Origin: Microcoleus vaginatus_C
GTDB lineage: Bacteria > Cyanobacteriota > Cyanobacteriia > Cyanobacteriales > Microcoleaceae
Direction: 5' to 3' (one strand)
Length of the DNA: 64,000 bases
Assembly (NCBI GenBank): GCA_040004035.1
Contig: JAMPLN010000007.1
Of this stretch, positions 17,083 through 26,142 are shown in pieces. Numbering within the stretch: the first letter of the stretch is position 1; every line of letters begins with the position of its first letter. A program made the translations under genes and the position numbers. The notes beneath the pieces are model-generated. The model was not told the origin of the DNA. It saw only the letters and a program-made list of their open reading frames with translations, and searched no databases.

Positions 17083-17562
17083 TTAAATGCCAGCGCCCGG
17101 AGCGGCTTCAGCACCCATTACTAAAACTGTACCGCGAAGGAAATCAATTTGTTGCTGAAAGTCCATGCCCTGAACCTTTCCTAATAAAGCTTTTCCTGCT
17201 TCGGGAAGTTCATAGTCTGGAGGCATGGGTATAATAGTTCCTTCGTCCATTCCTACTGCTAAGAAATACCAAAAAGCTAGCTTGGTTTCAGGGCTCATCG
17301 AGCCGTACATCCGGCTGATTTCAGTATTGGCTTTTGAGGCAATGTCGCGCATTACTTGTAGTTGTTCTTCGTGGGGCAGCGGTTTGACTTGCTCGAACAA
17401 ACCTTGAGCGATTTCGGAACCGGAAGCACCGGGAGCCGCTGGCGTTATTGACTTGCCCATTTCGGTGTAAACAAACCACAGCAAACCTAATTGGTCGTCT
17501 ACACTCAAGCTCTGAATATCTGCTTTTCCTTGGTCGTAAGCACCGGCAGTACTAAATGTCAT
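17083..17562 (-). CDS. Helical carotenoid protein (solo OCP N-terminal domain homologue)
   Basis: The 159 residues align to the orange carotenoid protein N-terminal domain: LSVDDQLGLLWFVYTEMGKSITPAAPGA, then EEQLQVMRDIASKANTEISRMYGSMSPETKLAFWYFLAVGMDEG. The carotenoid-contacting Tyr of VYTEMG and Trp of FWYFL are kept. The C-terminal NTF2-like domain of full OCP is missing, so this is an HCP paralogue; members either quench singlet oxygen or phycobilisome excitation, or only bind carotenoid. No CTDH or FRP gene is nearby. It lies in the thylakoid-facing cytosol and is monocistronic. Confidence 0.9.
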   Translation of the reverse strand: MTFSTAGAYDQGKADIQSLSVDDQLGLLWFVYTEMGKSITPAAPGASGSEIAQGLFEQVKPLPHEEQLQVMRDIASKANTEISRMYGSMSPETKLAFWYFLAVGMDEGTIIPMPPDYELPEAGKALLGKVQGMDFQQQIDFLRGTVLVMGAEAAPGAGI

Positions 17563-17847
17563 TCAAGCCTCCAAAATAATATGTATTGCTCAGCTTTCTT
17601 ATTGAGAAAACTTCTTTTTGCTACTTAAGTTAAAGTACCTAATAAATAGTGATGCTAGAATCTTGCTTAAGACAGATATGATCCCGGACATAAGTTCGGG
17701 GAGTAAATTCACAAAAGTTGAGAAAATTTGCAACCAAAGGATGAGGCAAATTTGACAAGATTGTTGTTAGCGGAGCTCATGATTAGCATTGTTTAGCCGA
17801 TCGACGATCGCCTATAATCGCAACAGACCTGTATTGAGGTGGCTGTT

Positions 17848-18435
17848 ATGTCGATCGCAACTGCAAAACGCTTCACCATAGCGGAATATCACCGCCTGAC
17901 AGAACTGGGGTTCTTTAGTGAGGACGATCGAGTTGAGTTAATTAATGGAGAACTTGTGAAAATGGCAGCTAAAGGTACCGCTCACGAAACCTGTCTGAGA
18001 AGATTATTGCGGGAATTAAGCGCCATAGTAGCAGAGCGGGCAACTTTACAGTGTCAATCTCCCATCGTTTTACCGACAAACAGCGAACCTGAACCTGATT
18101 TTTCGATCGTACAAAATCGCCCTGACGACTATCTATCCTCTCACCCCTGTCCAGGGGATATACTGTTGCTTATTGAGATTGCAGATTCTTCTTTGAGTTA
18201 CGACAAACAGGTTAAGCTCCCCCTTTATGCTGAAGCCGCCATCTCTAACTATTGGATATTTAATTTATCACAAACTTGCTTGGAATGTTACAGCGATCCG
18301 TATCAGAATGCCCCTGGCCAATTTGGTTATCGCAGGACGCTGATTTTTCTGCCCAACGAGTCTGTTAATCTGCCTTATTTTCACGACTTGGCGCTCGATT
18401 TATCGAGAGTATTTCCGCCAACTATAGAATCCTGA
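17848..18435 (+). CDS. Uma2 family endonuclease (DUF820)
   Basis: The sequence RFTIAEYHRLTELGFFSEDDRVELINGELVKMAAKGTAHE, then PIVLPTNSEPEPDFSIVQ and DILLLIEIADSSLSYDKQVKLPLYAEA, is the Uma2/DUF820 PD-(D/E)XK fold with Glu, Asp and Glu-x-Ala as active-site residues. These nucleases are highly amplified in cyanobacteria and their targets are unknown. GAGGTGG lies 7 bases before the ATG at 17848, which I prefer over the GTG at 17839. No partner gene is adjacent. Confidence 0.87.
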   Translation: MSIATAKRFTIAEYHRLTELGFFSEDDRVELINGELVKMAAKGTAHETCLRRLLRELSAIVAERATLQCQSPIVLPTNSEPEPDFSIVQNRPDDYLSSHPCPGDILLLIEIADSSLSYDKQVKLPLYAEAAISNYWIFNLSQTCLECYSDPYQNAPGQFGYRRTLIFLPNESVNLPYFHDLALDLSRVFPPTIES

Positions 18436-18462
18436 AGGACTCTGATATTATTCCAAAGAAAA

Positions 18463-18485
18463 TAGGCTGGCAAACAGCCAGCCTA
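18463..18485 (-). terminator. Intrinsic terminator of the large repeat protein gene
   Basis: On the minus strand TAGGCTGGC and GCCAGCCTA form 9-base perfect arms with a 5-base loop, followed by TTTTCTTT. It lies 37 bases past the stop codon. Confidence 0.8.
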
Positions 18486-18521
18486 GAATCAGGAGAACTT
18501 TATTTCAAACTCGTTGAAAAT

Positions 18522-21500
18522 CTAGCTAAACAAACCCGAAATACCACCGACTGCTATTGCTCCAGCCAAAGCCGAAACAACCACAGAAGTCAGAGCCGTA
18601 CCGAACAGCCACCAAGCAGCAGTTGCTGCGGCTTCGCGCGCATCTTCTGCTTGCTGCTTGGTCTTTTTCTTGAGTTCTTTGATGCGTTTTTTGGCTTCAG
18701 ATTGCAGGCGCTCCGCTCGCAATAAAACGCTGTCCCGTGCTCCTTCCATTTGGTCAACAATTCGGTGCGCGTCAGTCTCGGAAATATCGGAACGAGAACT
18801 CAGCAGGGCAACTAAAGTACCGCGATCGAACTCACCTAAACGCTCTTTAATGGCGTCAAATCCGGCCTGCGGGTCGTCAAACACTTTGCGTAAGTCCCGC
18901 TTGATGCCTTCGTAGTTGAGTTCGGGTCGCTCCAGCGAATTGAGGTAATCCCGGATTTTCCCGAAAATACCATCCATTGCTGACTGGAACTTGTCCTGAA
19001 CCATTTGAACTTGTTCGACAATTTGGTTGCGGACAGATTCAATTTGGTCGGCAATTCTGTTAGCTTCCTCTTCCGAGATGTCTTCCCGCTGCGACAACAA
19101 TGCTACCAGAGTCGATCGATCGAAGTGCTTCAGGCGATCGCCCAAACTTTGCATCCCCATTCCCGGCTCGCTAAACAGCAACTGCAAATCGCGTTTGATG
19201 CCTTCAGGATTGAGTGCTTCCTTGTCGGTATTCCGCAAGTAATTTTCCAAACTTCCTTGGAAATCCCGTACACTTTTTTGAGCGCGAGAGGCCAAGCGGC
19301 GGGGCGATTTCACGATGCTGCGAATCGAATCTTGCACGCGATCGATCGTCCGATTGATCTGTTCTTCACTCAAATCTTCCCGCTGCGACAGCAACTTGAC
19401 TAAAGTTTCGCGATCGACCTGAGAAAGTCTTTCCCGAAGTGCCAAAGCACCCTCTTTCGGATTTTCAAACAATTTAGTCAAATCCCGATTGATGGCTTCT
19501 GGATCGAGTTCTTCCAGGTTTGTATTCCGCAGGTACTCGCCAATTTTTGCAGTAACTTCCTCGTACTGTTGCTTAGCTCTATCTGCCACCATTTGCGGCG
19601 CGTGGATAATGTTGTCGCGCACAGATTCGATCCGGTCGATCGCCTGATTGATCTGTTCTTCGCTGAGGTCTTGGCGCTGTGACAGCAACTGCACCAGCGT
19701 ATCGCGGTCGAATTGAGACAAGCGTTCTCTCAGCGCTTTAAATCCGGCTTCCGGGTCGTTTAACAGCGTTTGAAACTCGCGCTCGATCGCTTCAGGATTG
19801 AGTTCTTCCTTATTAGTATTGCGGAGATAGTCTTCTACCTTTTGTCGCAATTCTTGGGCTTTCGATTGCGCTTGCTCTTGCAATTCTTGAGCTCTAGAAA
19901 TAACGCGATCGCGCGAACTTTCGAGCCGCCCGATTAACTGATCGGCTTCCTCTGGACTGAAATCTTCTCGCTGACCCAGCAACTGCACCAAAGTATCGCG
20001 GTTAAATTGGGAAAGGCGATCGCGCAAAGCCTCAAAACCAGCATCCCGATCTTCCAAAAGCGCTTGGAAATCCCGCTCGATACCTTCAGGGTTCAGCTCA
20101 TCTTTGCCAGTCGATCGCAAATAATTCTCAATCCGGCTGCGTAAATCTTGAGACTGTTCTTCACCAGCAGCATCTCGCACGATTTCCAACACTTCTTGGC
20201 GGACACCTTCAAGCTGTTCGGCAATTTCCGTCACCTGTTCCGGAGCAAACCCCTCGCGGCGGCTCAGAATCCCTACAAAATAATCGGGATTAAACAATTC
20301 TAACTGGCGCAAAACCGCCCCAGGAGAAGCTTCCGGGTCATAAATAACATCCCTAAATTCCTGCTTGATTGTCTCCCGGTTGAGATGCCAAGGTTGGGAA
20401 TTCATCAAGTAATTTTCCACATCAGCCTTAGCTGTATTGAAAGGCAGTGCAGGCACTTTGTCGCCCACCTGAGAAGCAAAAGATTTAGCTTTTTGAGTCC
20501 CTTGTGCTGTCAGTTGTTGCAACTGACCCGATATTTTTTCAACATCCAAATCAGACAAATCCGTCCGCGACAAAACAGTGCCCACAAGAGCTTCCACACC
20601 CAACTGCATCGCTCGCTTCATGCCGCTGCTGGATTCCGATTTGTTTTCCCGACTTTCCAGAATTTGAGACAGCTTGGCGTTGAGTTCGTCAGACTTCAGC
20701 AAATCGGGAGCCGCAAACTTGAGAAAATCAACTAACTCTAAATTCGGGTCTTTCTGCTCTTGCTGCTTGCCAAAAGTTTGCTTCCAAACGCCTTCGAGTT
20801 GGTCAGCAACTTGAGTTATTTCCTCTTGAGAAAAGTCGGTGCGACTCTTAACTAAATCCACAAAAGTCTGGCGGTTAACATTCTTCAGAACGTCGCTTCC
20901 CGCTAGAGATTTGATATCTGCATCGCCCAGCAACTTTTCAAATTGACCGCGAATTTCCTTAACATCTAGTTTCGGTAACTGCAAAGAACCCACATAATCT
21001 TGCAGTGTTTCGCGAATGCTATCCGGGTCTACCGCCGAACTCAACTCGCGGCGGACAGCGGCAACAGATGCCTCTACAGTGTTGACCATTTGGTCGCTGG
21101 CCATCTTGCCGCCGATCGCAGCACCAGCAGTACCCATGACGCCTTGAACGCCTGAAAAAGCAGTTTTTATCAAGGAACCGATCATGGAACCGACGGCGCT
21201 AGAACCGAGCCACACCAGCGTTAAAAAGTACGCCGACCAAATGACTACACCAATAATTGCCGCTCCGTCTACCGAGGCAATTGAAGTTAGTTTGACGGCC
21301 AGAAAACAAGCCAAAAATAAAGCCAGGTTAACGGTGACTAAAATCCAACCCCCGACTAGACCTTCAGTCTTACGAACTTTACTGCCTAAAGTTTCGGACT
21401 CATCATCATCGTCATCGTCGGGTAAAGCCTCGTCCCAATTTGAGATTTTGGCAGCGATCGAGAAATTTGTTAACAAAAACTGAAAGCCAAAAGCCATGAT

Positions 21501-21677
21501 GACTCCGGCGATTAATGCCACGAAAAACTGCGGGCTTAAAAACATCAGGCCTCCGATATCGGGGTGGTCAAATGGCACATCCATTTCTACTGGCATTTCT
21601 ACGGGCATTTCTACTGGCATTTGGCCCCTATTGACTTGGGGAGTGTAGAGCGACATTAATAACTCGCTTTGAAACAT
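18522..21677 (-). CDS. Large membrane-anchored protein with about seven ~98-residue helical repeats
   Basis: The start at 21677 has GGAGGG at good spacing. The N-terminus carries three MPVE repeats (12-bp tandem repeat), then four hydrophobic segments up to about residue 190, and one more at the C-terminus (about 1018-1045). Between them are roughly seven tandem units with the pattern YLRNT-x-x-ELNPE-x-I-x-RDLQ, then FDRDTLV-x-LLSQR-x-DISEE-x-x-x-x-I-x-DQIE, separated by coiled-coil-like Gln/Arg-rich linkers. I do not recognise a named family; similar proteins appear in cyanobacteria as hypothetical proteins. The large repetitive helical body between membrane anchors suggests a structural or tethering role, which is inference. 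Confidence 0.75.
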   Translation of the reverse strand: MFQSELLMSLYTPQVNRGQMPVEMPVEMPVEMDVPFDHPDIGGLMFLSPQFFVALIAGVIMAFGFQFLLTNFSIAAKISNWDEALPDDDDDDESETLGSKVRKTEGLVGGWILVTVNLALFLACFLAVKLTSIASVDGAAIIGVVIWSAYFLTLVWLGSSAVGSMIGSLIKTAFSGVQGVMGTAGAAIGGKMASDQMVNTVEASVAAVRRELSSAVDPDSIRETLQDYVGSLQLPKLDVKEIRGQFEKLLGDADIKSLAGSDVLKNVNRQTFVDLVKSRTDFSQEEITQVADQLEGVWKQTFGKQQEQKDPNLELVDFLKFAAPDLLKSDELNAKLSQILESRENKSESSSGMKRAMQLGVEALVGTVLSRTDLSDLDVEKISGQLQQLTAQGTQKAKSFASQVGDKVPALPFNTAKADVENYLMNSQPWHLNRETIKQEFRDVIYDPEASPGAVLRQLELFNPDYFVGILSRREGFAPEQVTEIAEQLEGVRQEVLEIVRDAAGEEQSQDLRSRIENYLRSTGKDELNPEGIERDFQALLEDRDAGFEALRDRLSQFNRDTLVQLLGQREDFSPEEADQLIGRLESSRDRVISRAQELQEQAQSKAQELRQKVEDYLRNTNKEELNPEAIEREFQTLLNDPEAGFKALRERLSQFDRDTLVQLLSQRQDLSEEQINQAIDRIESVRDNIIHAPQMVADRAKQQYEEVTAKIGEYLRNTNLEELDPEAINRDLTKLFENPKEGALALRERLSQVDRETLVKLLSQREDLSEEQINRTIDRVQDSIRSIVKSPRRLASRAQKSVRDFQGSLENYLRNTDKEALNPEGIKRDLQLLFSEPGMGMQSLGDRLKHFDRSTLVALLSQREDISEEEANRIADQIESVRNQIVEQVQMVQDKFQSAMDGIFGKIRDYLNSLERPELNYEGIKRDLRKVFDDPQAGFDAIKERLGEFDRGTLVALLSSRSDISETDAHRIVDQMEGARDSVLLRAERLQSEAKKRIKELKKKTKQQAEDAREAAATAAWWLFGTALTSVVVSALAGAIAVGGISGLFS

Positions 21678-22046
21678 AATTTCCCTCCTAAGTTTTTATG
21701 CCTAACTCGGCATAGCGAAAAGAGTCCCCAACTTTTTTATAGGGGATTTTGTAATCTTTAGATGATGGTTTGTTTTGGTTCGGCTTTATCTTACGGAAAG
21801 CCTTATTAGTGAAATTGAGATGAGTAGTAAATCAGTTCTCTAGTTATCTCATCCTTACTGCTTATTATGGCTGTGGAAGCTAAAAAATAAATCCGTCTAA
21901 AGTCAGAAATCAGTCTTTCTGGGACTAATAGCAGCAGAGTTCGCATAAAAGTGGCAAGTTTGAGGCGGGGGGCGATCGCCACCAATTATCAATAGTAGTA
22001 AAGTGATCTTCGGCGCACCCTACATATCGTAGAGTGCGCTACCGAG

Positions 22047-22376
22047 TTAGGATTCAGTTTGATTGTTAGGGTCAAAACGAGCTAGTAATTGCGGGCGATC
22101 GAGCTGCATAATCAGTCGCGCGATTTCGATGGGTTCTAGTTGAATCAAAGGCTCGATTAGTTGGAATAATTCTTCATCAATCTCGCCAAAATACACTTGT
22201 AACATACTCTCAACTATCTGGCGTTTACCTTGCTGAATACCTTGCTCGATACCTTGCTGAATACCTTGCTCGATACCTTGCTGAATACTTTGCTCGATAC
22301 CTCGCTGAATACCTTGCTCGATACCTCGCTGAGTTGCTTCTTCAAGCCGTTGTAAATAGAGGGGTGATAGTTCCAT
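22047..22376 (-). pseudogene. Partial duplicate of the adjacent DUF4351-type gene
   Basis: The 109-residue frame reproduces only the C-terminal third of the neighbour: MELSPLYLQRLEEATQRGIEQG, the GIQQ/GIEQ 12-bp repeats, and the tail (FGEIDEELFQLIEPLIQLEP, then LDRPQLLARF). It begins at an internal Met of the parent. Flanking non-coding bases (GCGCACCCTAC, GTAGAGTGCGCT) are duplicated as well, so a segment of about 380 bases was copied in tandem. It may still be expressed as a short protein, but without the N-terminal domain it is probably a non-functional copy. Confidence 0.7.
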
Positions 22377-22456
22377 AATTAACTCCAGATTTTGTCTGTT
22401 ATAAATAATAAAGTAATATTTAGCGCACCCTACCGATTGTAGAGTGCGCTGCTGAG

Positions 22457-23470
22457 TCAGGATTCCGGTTGATTTTTTTGTTCAAAATGAGCTAGCAATT
22501 CAGAGCGATCGAGCTGCCTAATTAGTCGCGTGCGATCGAGGGGTTCTAGCTGAATCAAAGGCTCGATTATTTGGGCTAATTCTTCATCAATCTCGCCAAA
22601 TTTTAGTTGTAGCAGACTCTCAACCATCAGGCGTTGAGCGCGCTGCATAGCTTGCTGCATACCTTGCTGAATACCTTGCTGAATACCTTGCTGGATACCT
22701 TGTTGAATACCTTGCTGAATACCTTGCTGGATACCTTGCTGAATACCTTGCTGGATACCGCGCTGAGTTGCATCTTCCAGCCGTTGCAAGTAGAGGGGTG
22801 ACAGTTCCATAATTAACTCCCGATCTTCTCGATCTATGTCTTGGCGGACTTCTAAAATAGTTCGCAAGTTGTACAACAATTCTAACGCACTCACCCGAAA
22901 CACATTATCTGAGGGTAATTCTCTCAATTCGGCAATAGCTTGCTTCTGCACGTTTCCCTTCCCCAAAACTCTCAGCCACAGCGTTTCTGGAGTGCGGGGA
23001 AGTTGGTGAATGGCAATAATCGCTGCTTTCAGAGACGCACCCAGAAAATAAACTCCACTTACCCAATTTTCCGGTTCGGGAAGGGCTCGAAATCCAGCTA
23101 ATATCGTGTCGGAAACAGTCGGCGACAGTATCCAGAGTTGGGGCAAGTCTGCCTCTGCAATCCGGGTATTGTCTCTAGCTGCGGCGCGTTCAAATTCGCC
23201 GTGGATATCGAAGAGTTTGCCCAGACAACTGCGAATTTCTCCGATTTGGACCGGGCTGCGGAAGGGTTCAAATACAGCGGGTTTTGCTGCGATTTGACCC
23301 AGAATGCCGAGGGCTGTTGCTTCTACTTCCGGTTCTGCTTTGGGGGCAAATAAAACGTCAACCTGCCTTACTTCTCCAGCGACATCCCGGCTGGTTTCTA
23401 CATTACCGAGAGGGGTTAATAGTTCTTTCAAATACTGTTTAGCAAATTGGTCGTGGATGAATCTAGTCAT
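22457..23470 (-). CDS. Rpn-like protein with GIQQ coding repeats and DUF4351-type tail
   Basis: The N-terminus MTRFIHDQFAKQYLKELLTPLGNVETSRDVAGEVRQVDVLF is shared by a cyanobacterial family often auto-labelled flagellar assembly protein H, a misleading name since no flagellar gene is present. The middle region (LWILSPTVSDTILAGF) is predicted alpha/beta and the C-terminus has a run of nine GIQQ-type repeats encoded by a 12-bp tandem array, followed by a DUF4351-like tail (FGEIDEELAQIIEPLIQLEPL). It is probably a nuclease-like accessory protein; the catalytic residues are not convincing. The tandem array makes length variation by slippage likely. Confidence 0.65.
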   Translation of the reverse strand: MTRFIHDQFAKQYLKELLTPLGNVETSRDVAGEVRQVDVLFAPKAEPEVEATALGILGQIAAKPAVFEPFRSPVQIGEIRSCLGKLFDIHGEFERAAARDNTRIAEADLPQLWILSPTVSDTILAGFRALPEPENWVSGVYFLGASLKAAIIAIHQLPRTPETLWLRVLGKGNVQKQAIAELRELPSDNVFRVSALELLYNLRTILEVRQDIDREDRELIMELSPLYLQRLEDATQRGIQQGIQQGIQQGIQQGIQQGIQQGIQQGIQQGMQQAMQRAQRLMVESLLQLKFGEIDEELAQIIEPLIQLEPLDRTRLIRQLDRSELLAHFEQKNQPES

Positions 23471-23472
23471 GC

Positions 23473-23500
23473 GATTTTAGATTTTAGATTTTAGATTGGG
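23473..23500. repeat. Heptanucleotide STRR, (GATTTTA)x3
   Basis: Three exact heptamers and a partial fourth lie just upstream of the start codon of the GIQQ-repeat gene, between its promoter region and coding sequence. Confidence 0.7.
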
Positions 23501-23621
23501 CATTAGTTACTGGATATGGGTTTGGCGCTTACCTAAAGTTGCAGGTTTTTTTGAATCAGGTCATTAGAATGTAACTGCAGGTCATTCAACAAACATGATA
23601 TCAGGTGCGCCGCAGCGTACC

Positions 23622-24014
23622 CTACGAATTTTTGCCACAGCATTTACCCTCACAGTTACGAATGCTGCGAATACAGCCGTACTCCTCGAAACGTTGACTG
23701 TGTTTGCGAACAGTAGGATAGGCTAGTAAATTGAAAGGAATTCCGGTTAGTTTGTAAAACAATCGACCAGCAGCATGAAAAATATCCCAAATTTCGCTTA
23801 AATTAGGTTCTCGAACAAATTCTCCTATTTCATCTTTTAAGGCAAGCCACTGAGATTGCACAGTAGGACAGTGACAATTATCAAATACTGCCATACCTTT
23901 TTCGTAGTTTTGCCAAATTTTATTCATATATTTAATCAAATCCGCCTCACGTCTGATAATATCAGAAGTTAATCTGAGATTACAATCATCCGGTATTTTA
24001 AGGAAATCAGCCAT
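23622..24014 (-). CDS. Hypothetical protein, Cys-rich, divergent from proS
   Basis: The 130-residue product (MADFLKIPDDCNLRLTSDIIRRE, then DNCHCPTVQSQWLALKDEIGEFVRE) has a plausible composition and ends with a Cys-rich stretch (YGCIRSIRNCEGKCCG). I do not recognise a family. Its ATG (24014-24012) and the proS ATG (24013-24015) overlap in the tetramer CATG, so the two genes start back to back in opposite directions. No strong ribosome binding site is visible on this side. A real gene is likely but not certain. Confidence 0.6.
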   Translation of the reverse strand: MADFLKIPDDCNLRLTSDIIRREADLIKYMNKIWQNYEKGMAVFDNCHCPTVQSQWLALKDEIGEFVREPNLSEIWDIFHAAGRLFYKLTGIPFNLLAYPTVRKHSQRFEEYGCIRSIRNCEGKCCGKNS

Positions 24015-25818
24015 GCGACTCTCTCAAATGCTTTTTGTCACCCTGCGCGAAGACCCGGCAGAAGCAGAAATTCCCAGTCACAAATTATTACTGCGTGCCG
24101 GATACATTCGGCGCATCGGTAGCGGAATTTACGCTTATCTACCTTTAATGTGGCGAGTTCTCAAAAAAGTATCTCAAATTGTGCGCGAAGAAATGGACGC
24201 TACCGGCGCTCAAGAATGTCTCCTCCCGCAATTGCAACCGGCCGATTTGTGGCGGGAATCCGGCCGCTGGGATACCTATACTCAAGCTGAAGGTATTATG
24301 TTTGCAATGACAGACAGGCAGCAGCGAGAATTGGGACTGGGCCCAACACACGAAGAAGTGATTACTACAATTGCTAAAGATATGATTCGTTCCTATCGGC
24401 AATTGCCTTTACATCTTTATCAGATCCAAACTAAGTTTCGCGATGAAATTCGCCCGCGTTTTGGGTTAATGCGCGGTCGCGAATTCATTATGAAAGATGG
24501 CTATTCTTTCCACACTAACGAAGAAAGTTTGAAAAAAACTTATCAGGATATGGCTCAAGCTTACAGCAATATGCTGCGCCGATCGGGCTTGCAATTCCGA
24601 GCAGTAGATGCTGATTCGGGAGCAATTGGCGGCTCTGGTTCTCAAGAGTTTATGGTGTTGGCTGAAGCGGGAGAAGATGAAGTCCTCTATACTGAAGATG
24701 GTCAGTATGCAGCTAATGTGGAAAAGGCTGTATCGATGCCTGCTGATGTGGAACCGTCGCCCTTTGCAACTTTTGAAAAGCGGGAAACGCCGGGAACTGA
24801 AACAATTGATAAACTTTGCAAGTTTTTGAAATGTTCTCCGACGCAAGTTGTCAAAAATGTGCTTTACCAAGCTGTTTACGATAATGGCATCACAGTCTTG
24901 GTATTGGTAAGCATTCGCGGTGACCAAGATGTGAATCAGGTAAAGTTGCTGAATGAATTGACGAAGTTAGCGGCCAATTATCAAGCTAAAACTGTTTTAT
25001 TTTTGACTGTTCCCGATGCGGAAGCTCAGCGGAAATGGGCTGCTAAATCTTTACCTCTCGGTTATATGGCTCCCGATGTTGGTGATGATTATATCGCTGG
25101 AAGCAAGGAGGTAAACTCTAAGTTTTTGCGTTTGGTCGATCGCACTGCAGTTGACCTGACAAACTTTGTCACTGGTTCAAACGAATCAGGATACCACGTT
25201 GTCGGGGCGAATTGGAACAAAGAATTTCCGCTACCAGCAACGGTTGTGGGTGTCAGAACAGCCAAAAAAGGCGATCGGGCAGTGCACAACCCCGAACAAA
25301 CCTTGCAAAGCGCCAGAGGCATCGAAGTCGGCCACATCTTCCAATTAGGAACCAAATACTCCCAAGCAATGGGCGCCACCTACACCAGCGAACAAGGCGA
25401 AGAAATGCCCTTTATGATGGGCTGCTACGGCGTCGGCGTGTCGCGGCTAGCTCAGTCGGCCGTAGAACAATCCTACGACAAAGACGGGATAATTTGGCCA
25501 GTGGCGATCGCCCCGTATCACGCCGTCATTAGCATCCCCAATATTTCCGACGCCCAACAAGTAGAAGTCGCCGAAAAACTCTACGCAGAGCTAAACCAAT
25601 CTGGCATTGAAACCCTACTAGATGACCGCGACGAACGAGCGGGAGTTAAATTCAAAGATGCTGATTTAATCGGCATTCCCTATCGCATTGTTCCGGGTCG
25701 TTCGCTGAAAGCAGGCAAAGTTGAAGTTGTGGAAAGAGCATCTCACAAATCACATGAAATTCTCATTGACGAAGTAAATTCTACTTTAAAACAGTGGATT
25801 GAAGCCGCCCTCAACTAA
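24013..25818 (+). CDS. proS: Proline--tRNA ligase (bacterial type ProRS)
   Basis: The 601-residue enzyme charges tRNA-Pro with proline. Class II motifs are clear: motif 1 in the HKLLLRAGYIRRIGSGIYAYLPL region, motif 2 as TKFRDEIRPRFGLMRGREFIMKDGYSFH, motif 3 as GCYGVGVSRLAQSAVEQ. The INS editing domain between motifs 2 and 3 (about residues 230-380) is present, as in bacterial-type ProRS, and the anticodon-binding domain follows (LDDRDERAGVKFKDADLIGIPYRIV). AAGGAAA 7 bases upstream of the ATG serves as the ribosome site. It is an essential housekeeping gene and the frame is intact. Confidence 0.97.
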   Translation: MRLSQMLFVTLREDPAEAEIPSHKLLLRAGYIRRIGSGIYAYLPLMWRVLKKVSQIVREEMDATGAQECLLPQLQPADLWRESGRWDTYTQAEGIMFAMTDRQQRELGLGPTHEEVITTIAKDMIRSYRQLPLHLYQIQTKFRDEIRPRFGLMRGREFIMKDGYSFHTNEESLKKTYQDMAQAYSNMLRRSGLQFRAVDADSGAIGGSGSQEFMVLAEAGEDEVLYTEDGQYAANVEKAVSMPADVEPSPFATFEKRETPGTETIDKLCKFLKCSPTQVVKNVLYQAVYDNGITVLVLVSIRGDQDVNQVKLLNELTKLAANYQAKTVLFLTVPDAEAQRKWAAKSLPLGYMAPDVGDDYIAGSKEVNSKFLRLVDRTAVDLTNFVTGSNESGYHVVGANWNKEFPLPATVVGVRTAKKGDRAVHNPEQTLQSARGIEVGHIFQLGTKYSQAMGATYTSEQGEEMPFMMGCYGVGVSRLAQSAVEQSYDKDGIIWPVAIAPYHAVISIPNISDAQQVEVAEKLYAELNQSGIETLLDDRDERAGVKFKDADLIGIPYRIVPGRSLKAGKVEVVERASHKSHEILIDEVNSTLKQWIEAALN

Positions 25819-26142
25819 GCCTTTATAATTGGTAAGGTGCGCGCACCGCGCACCTACATTTAGGATCGCAAGGTGCGCGGTGTACACCCTACATTAGCTC
25901 CCCTCTTGGGAGCATCTCAATGAAAGCACCCCCGCTAGAAATTGGAGTTTGGAGGCAGGATGCAGGAGGAAAGAGGAAGAAAGAAGGAGCCAGAAGAAGT
26001 ATTGTTACAAATATGAAATGCTCTTCCCTCTTCCCACTTCCTGACATCCGTTACATCCGTCGAGCGAATCCGTTGCCGAACTTCCCTCTTCCTTCTTCCC
26101 TTTTCCTTGAGATGTGAAATTATCTAAAACTTAAAACTCGGT

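Noticed and set aside
22240..22760. CRISPR-like or noncoding short repeats
   Set aside because: The 12-bp unit is in frame and encodes GIQQ within two related proteins.
22457..23470. Flagellar assembly protein FliH
   Set aside because: The name is a common automatic label for Gln-rich proteins; no flagellar gene is present and the N-terminus is unlike FliH.
25920..26117. 65-residue protein before the first cyclase
   Set aside because: Composition is like the local GGAAG/CTTCC-rich spacer and there is no homology or good start.
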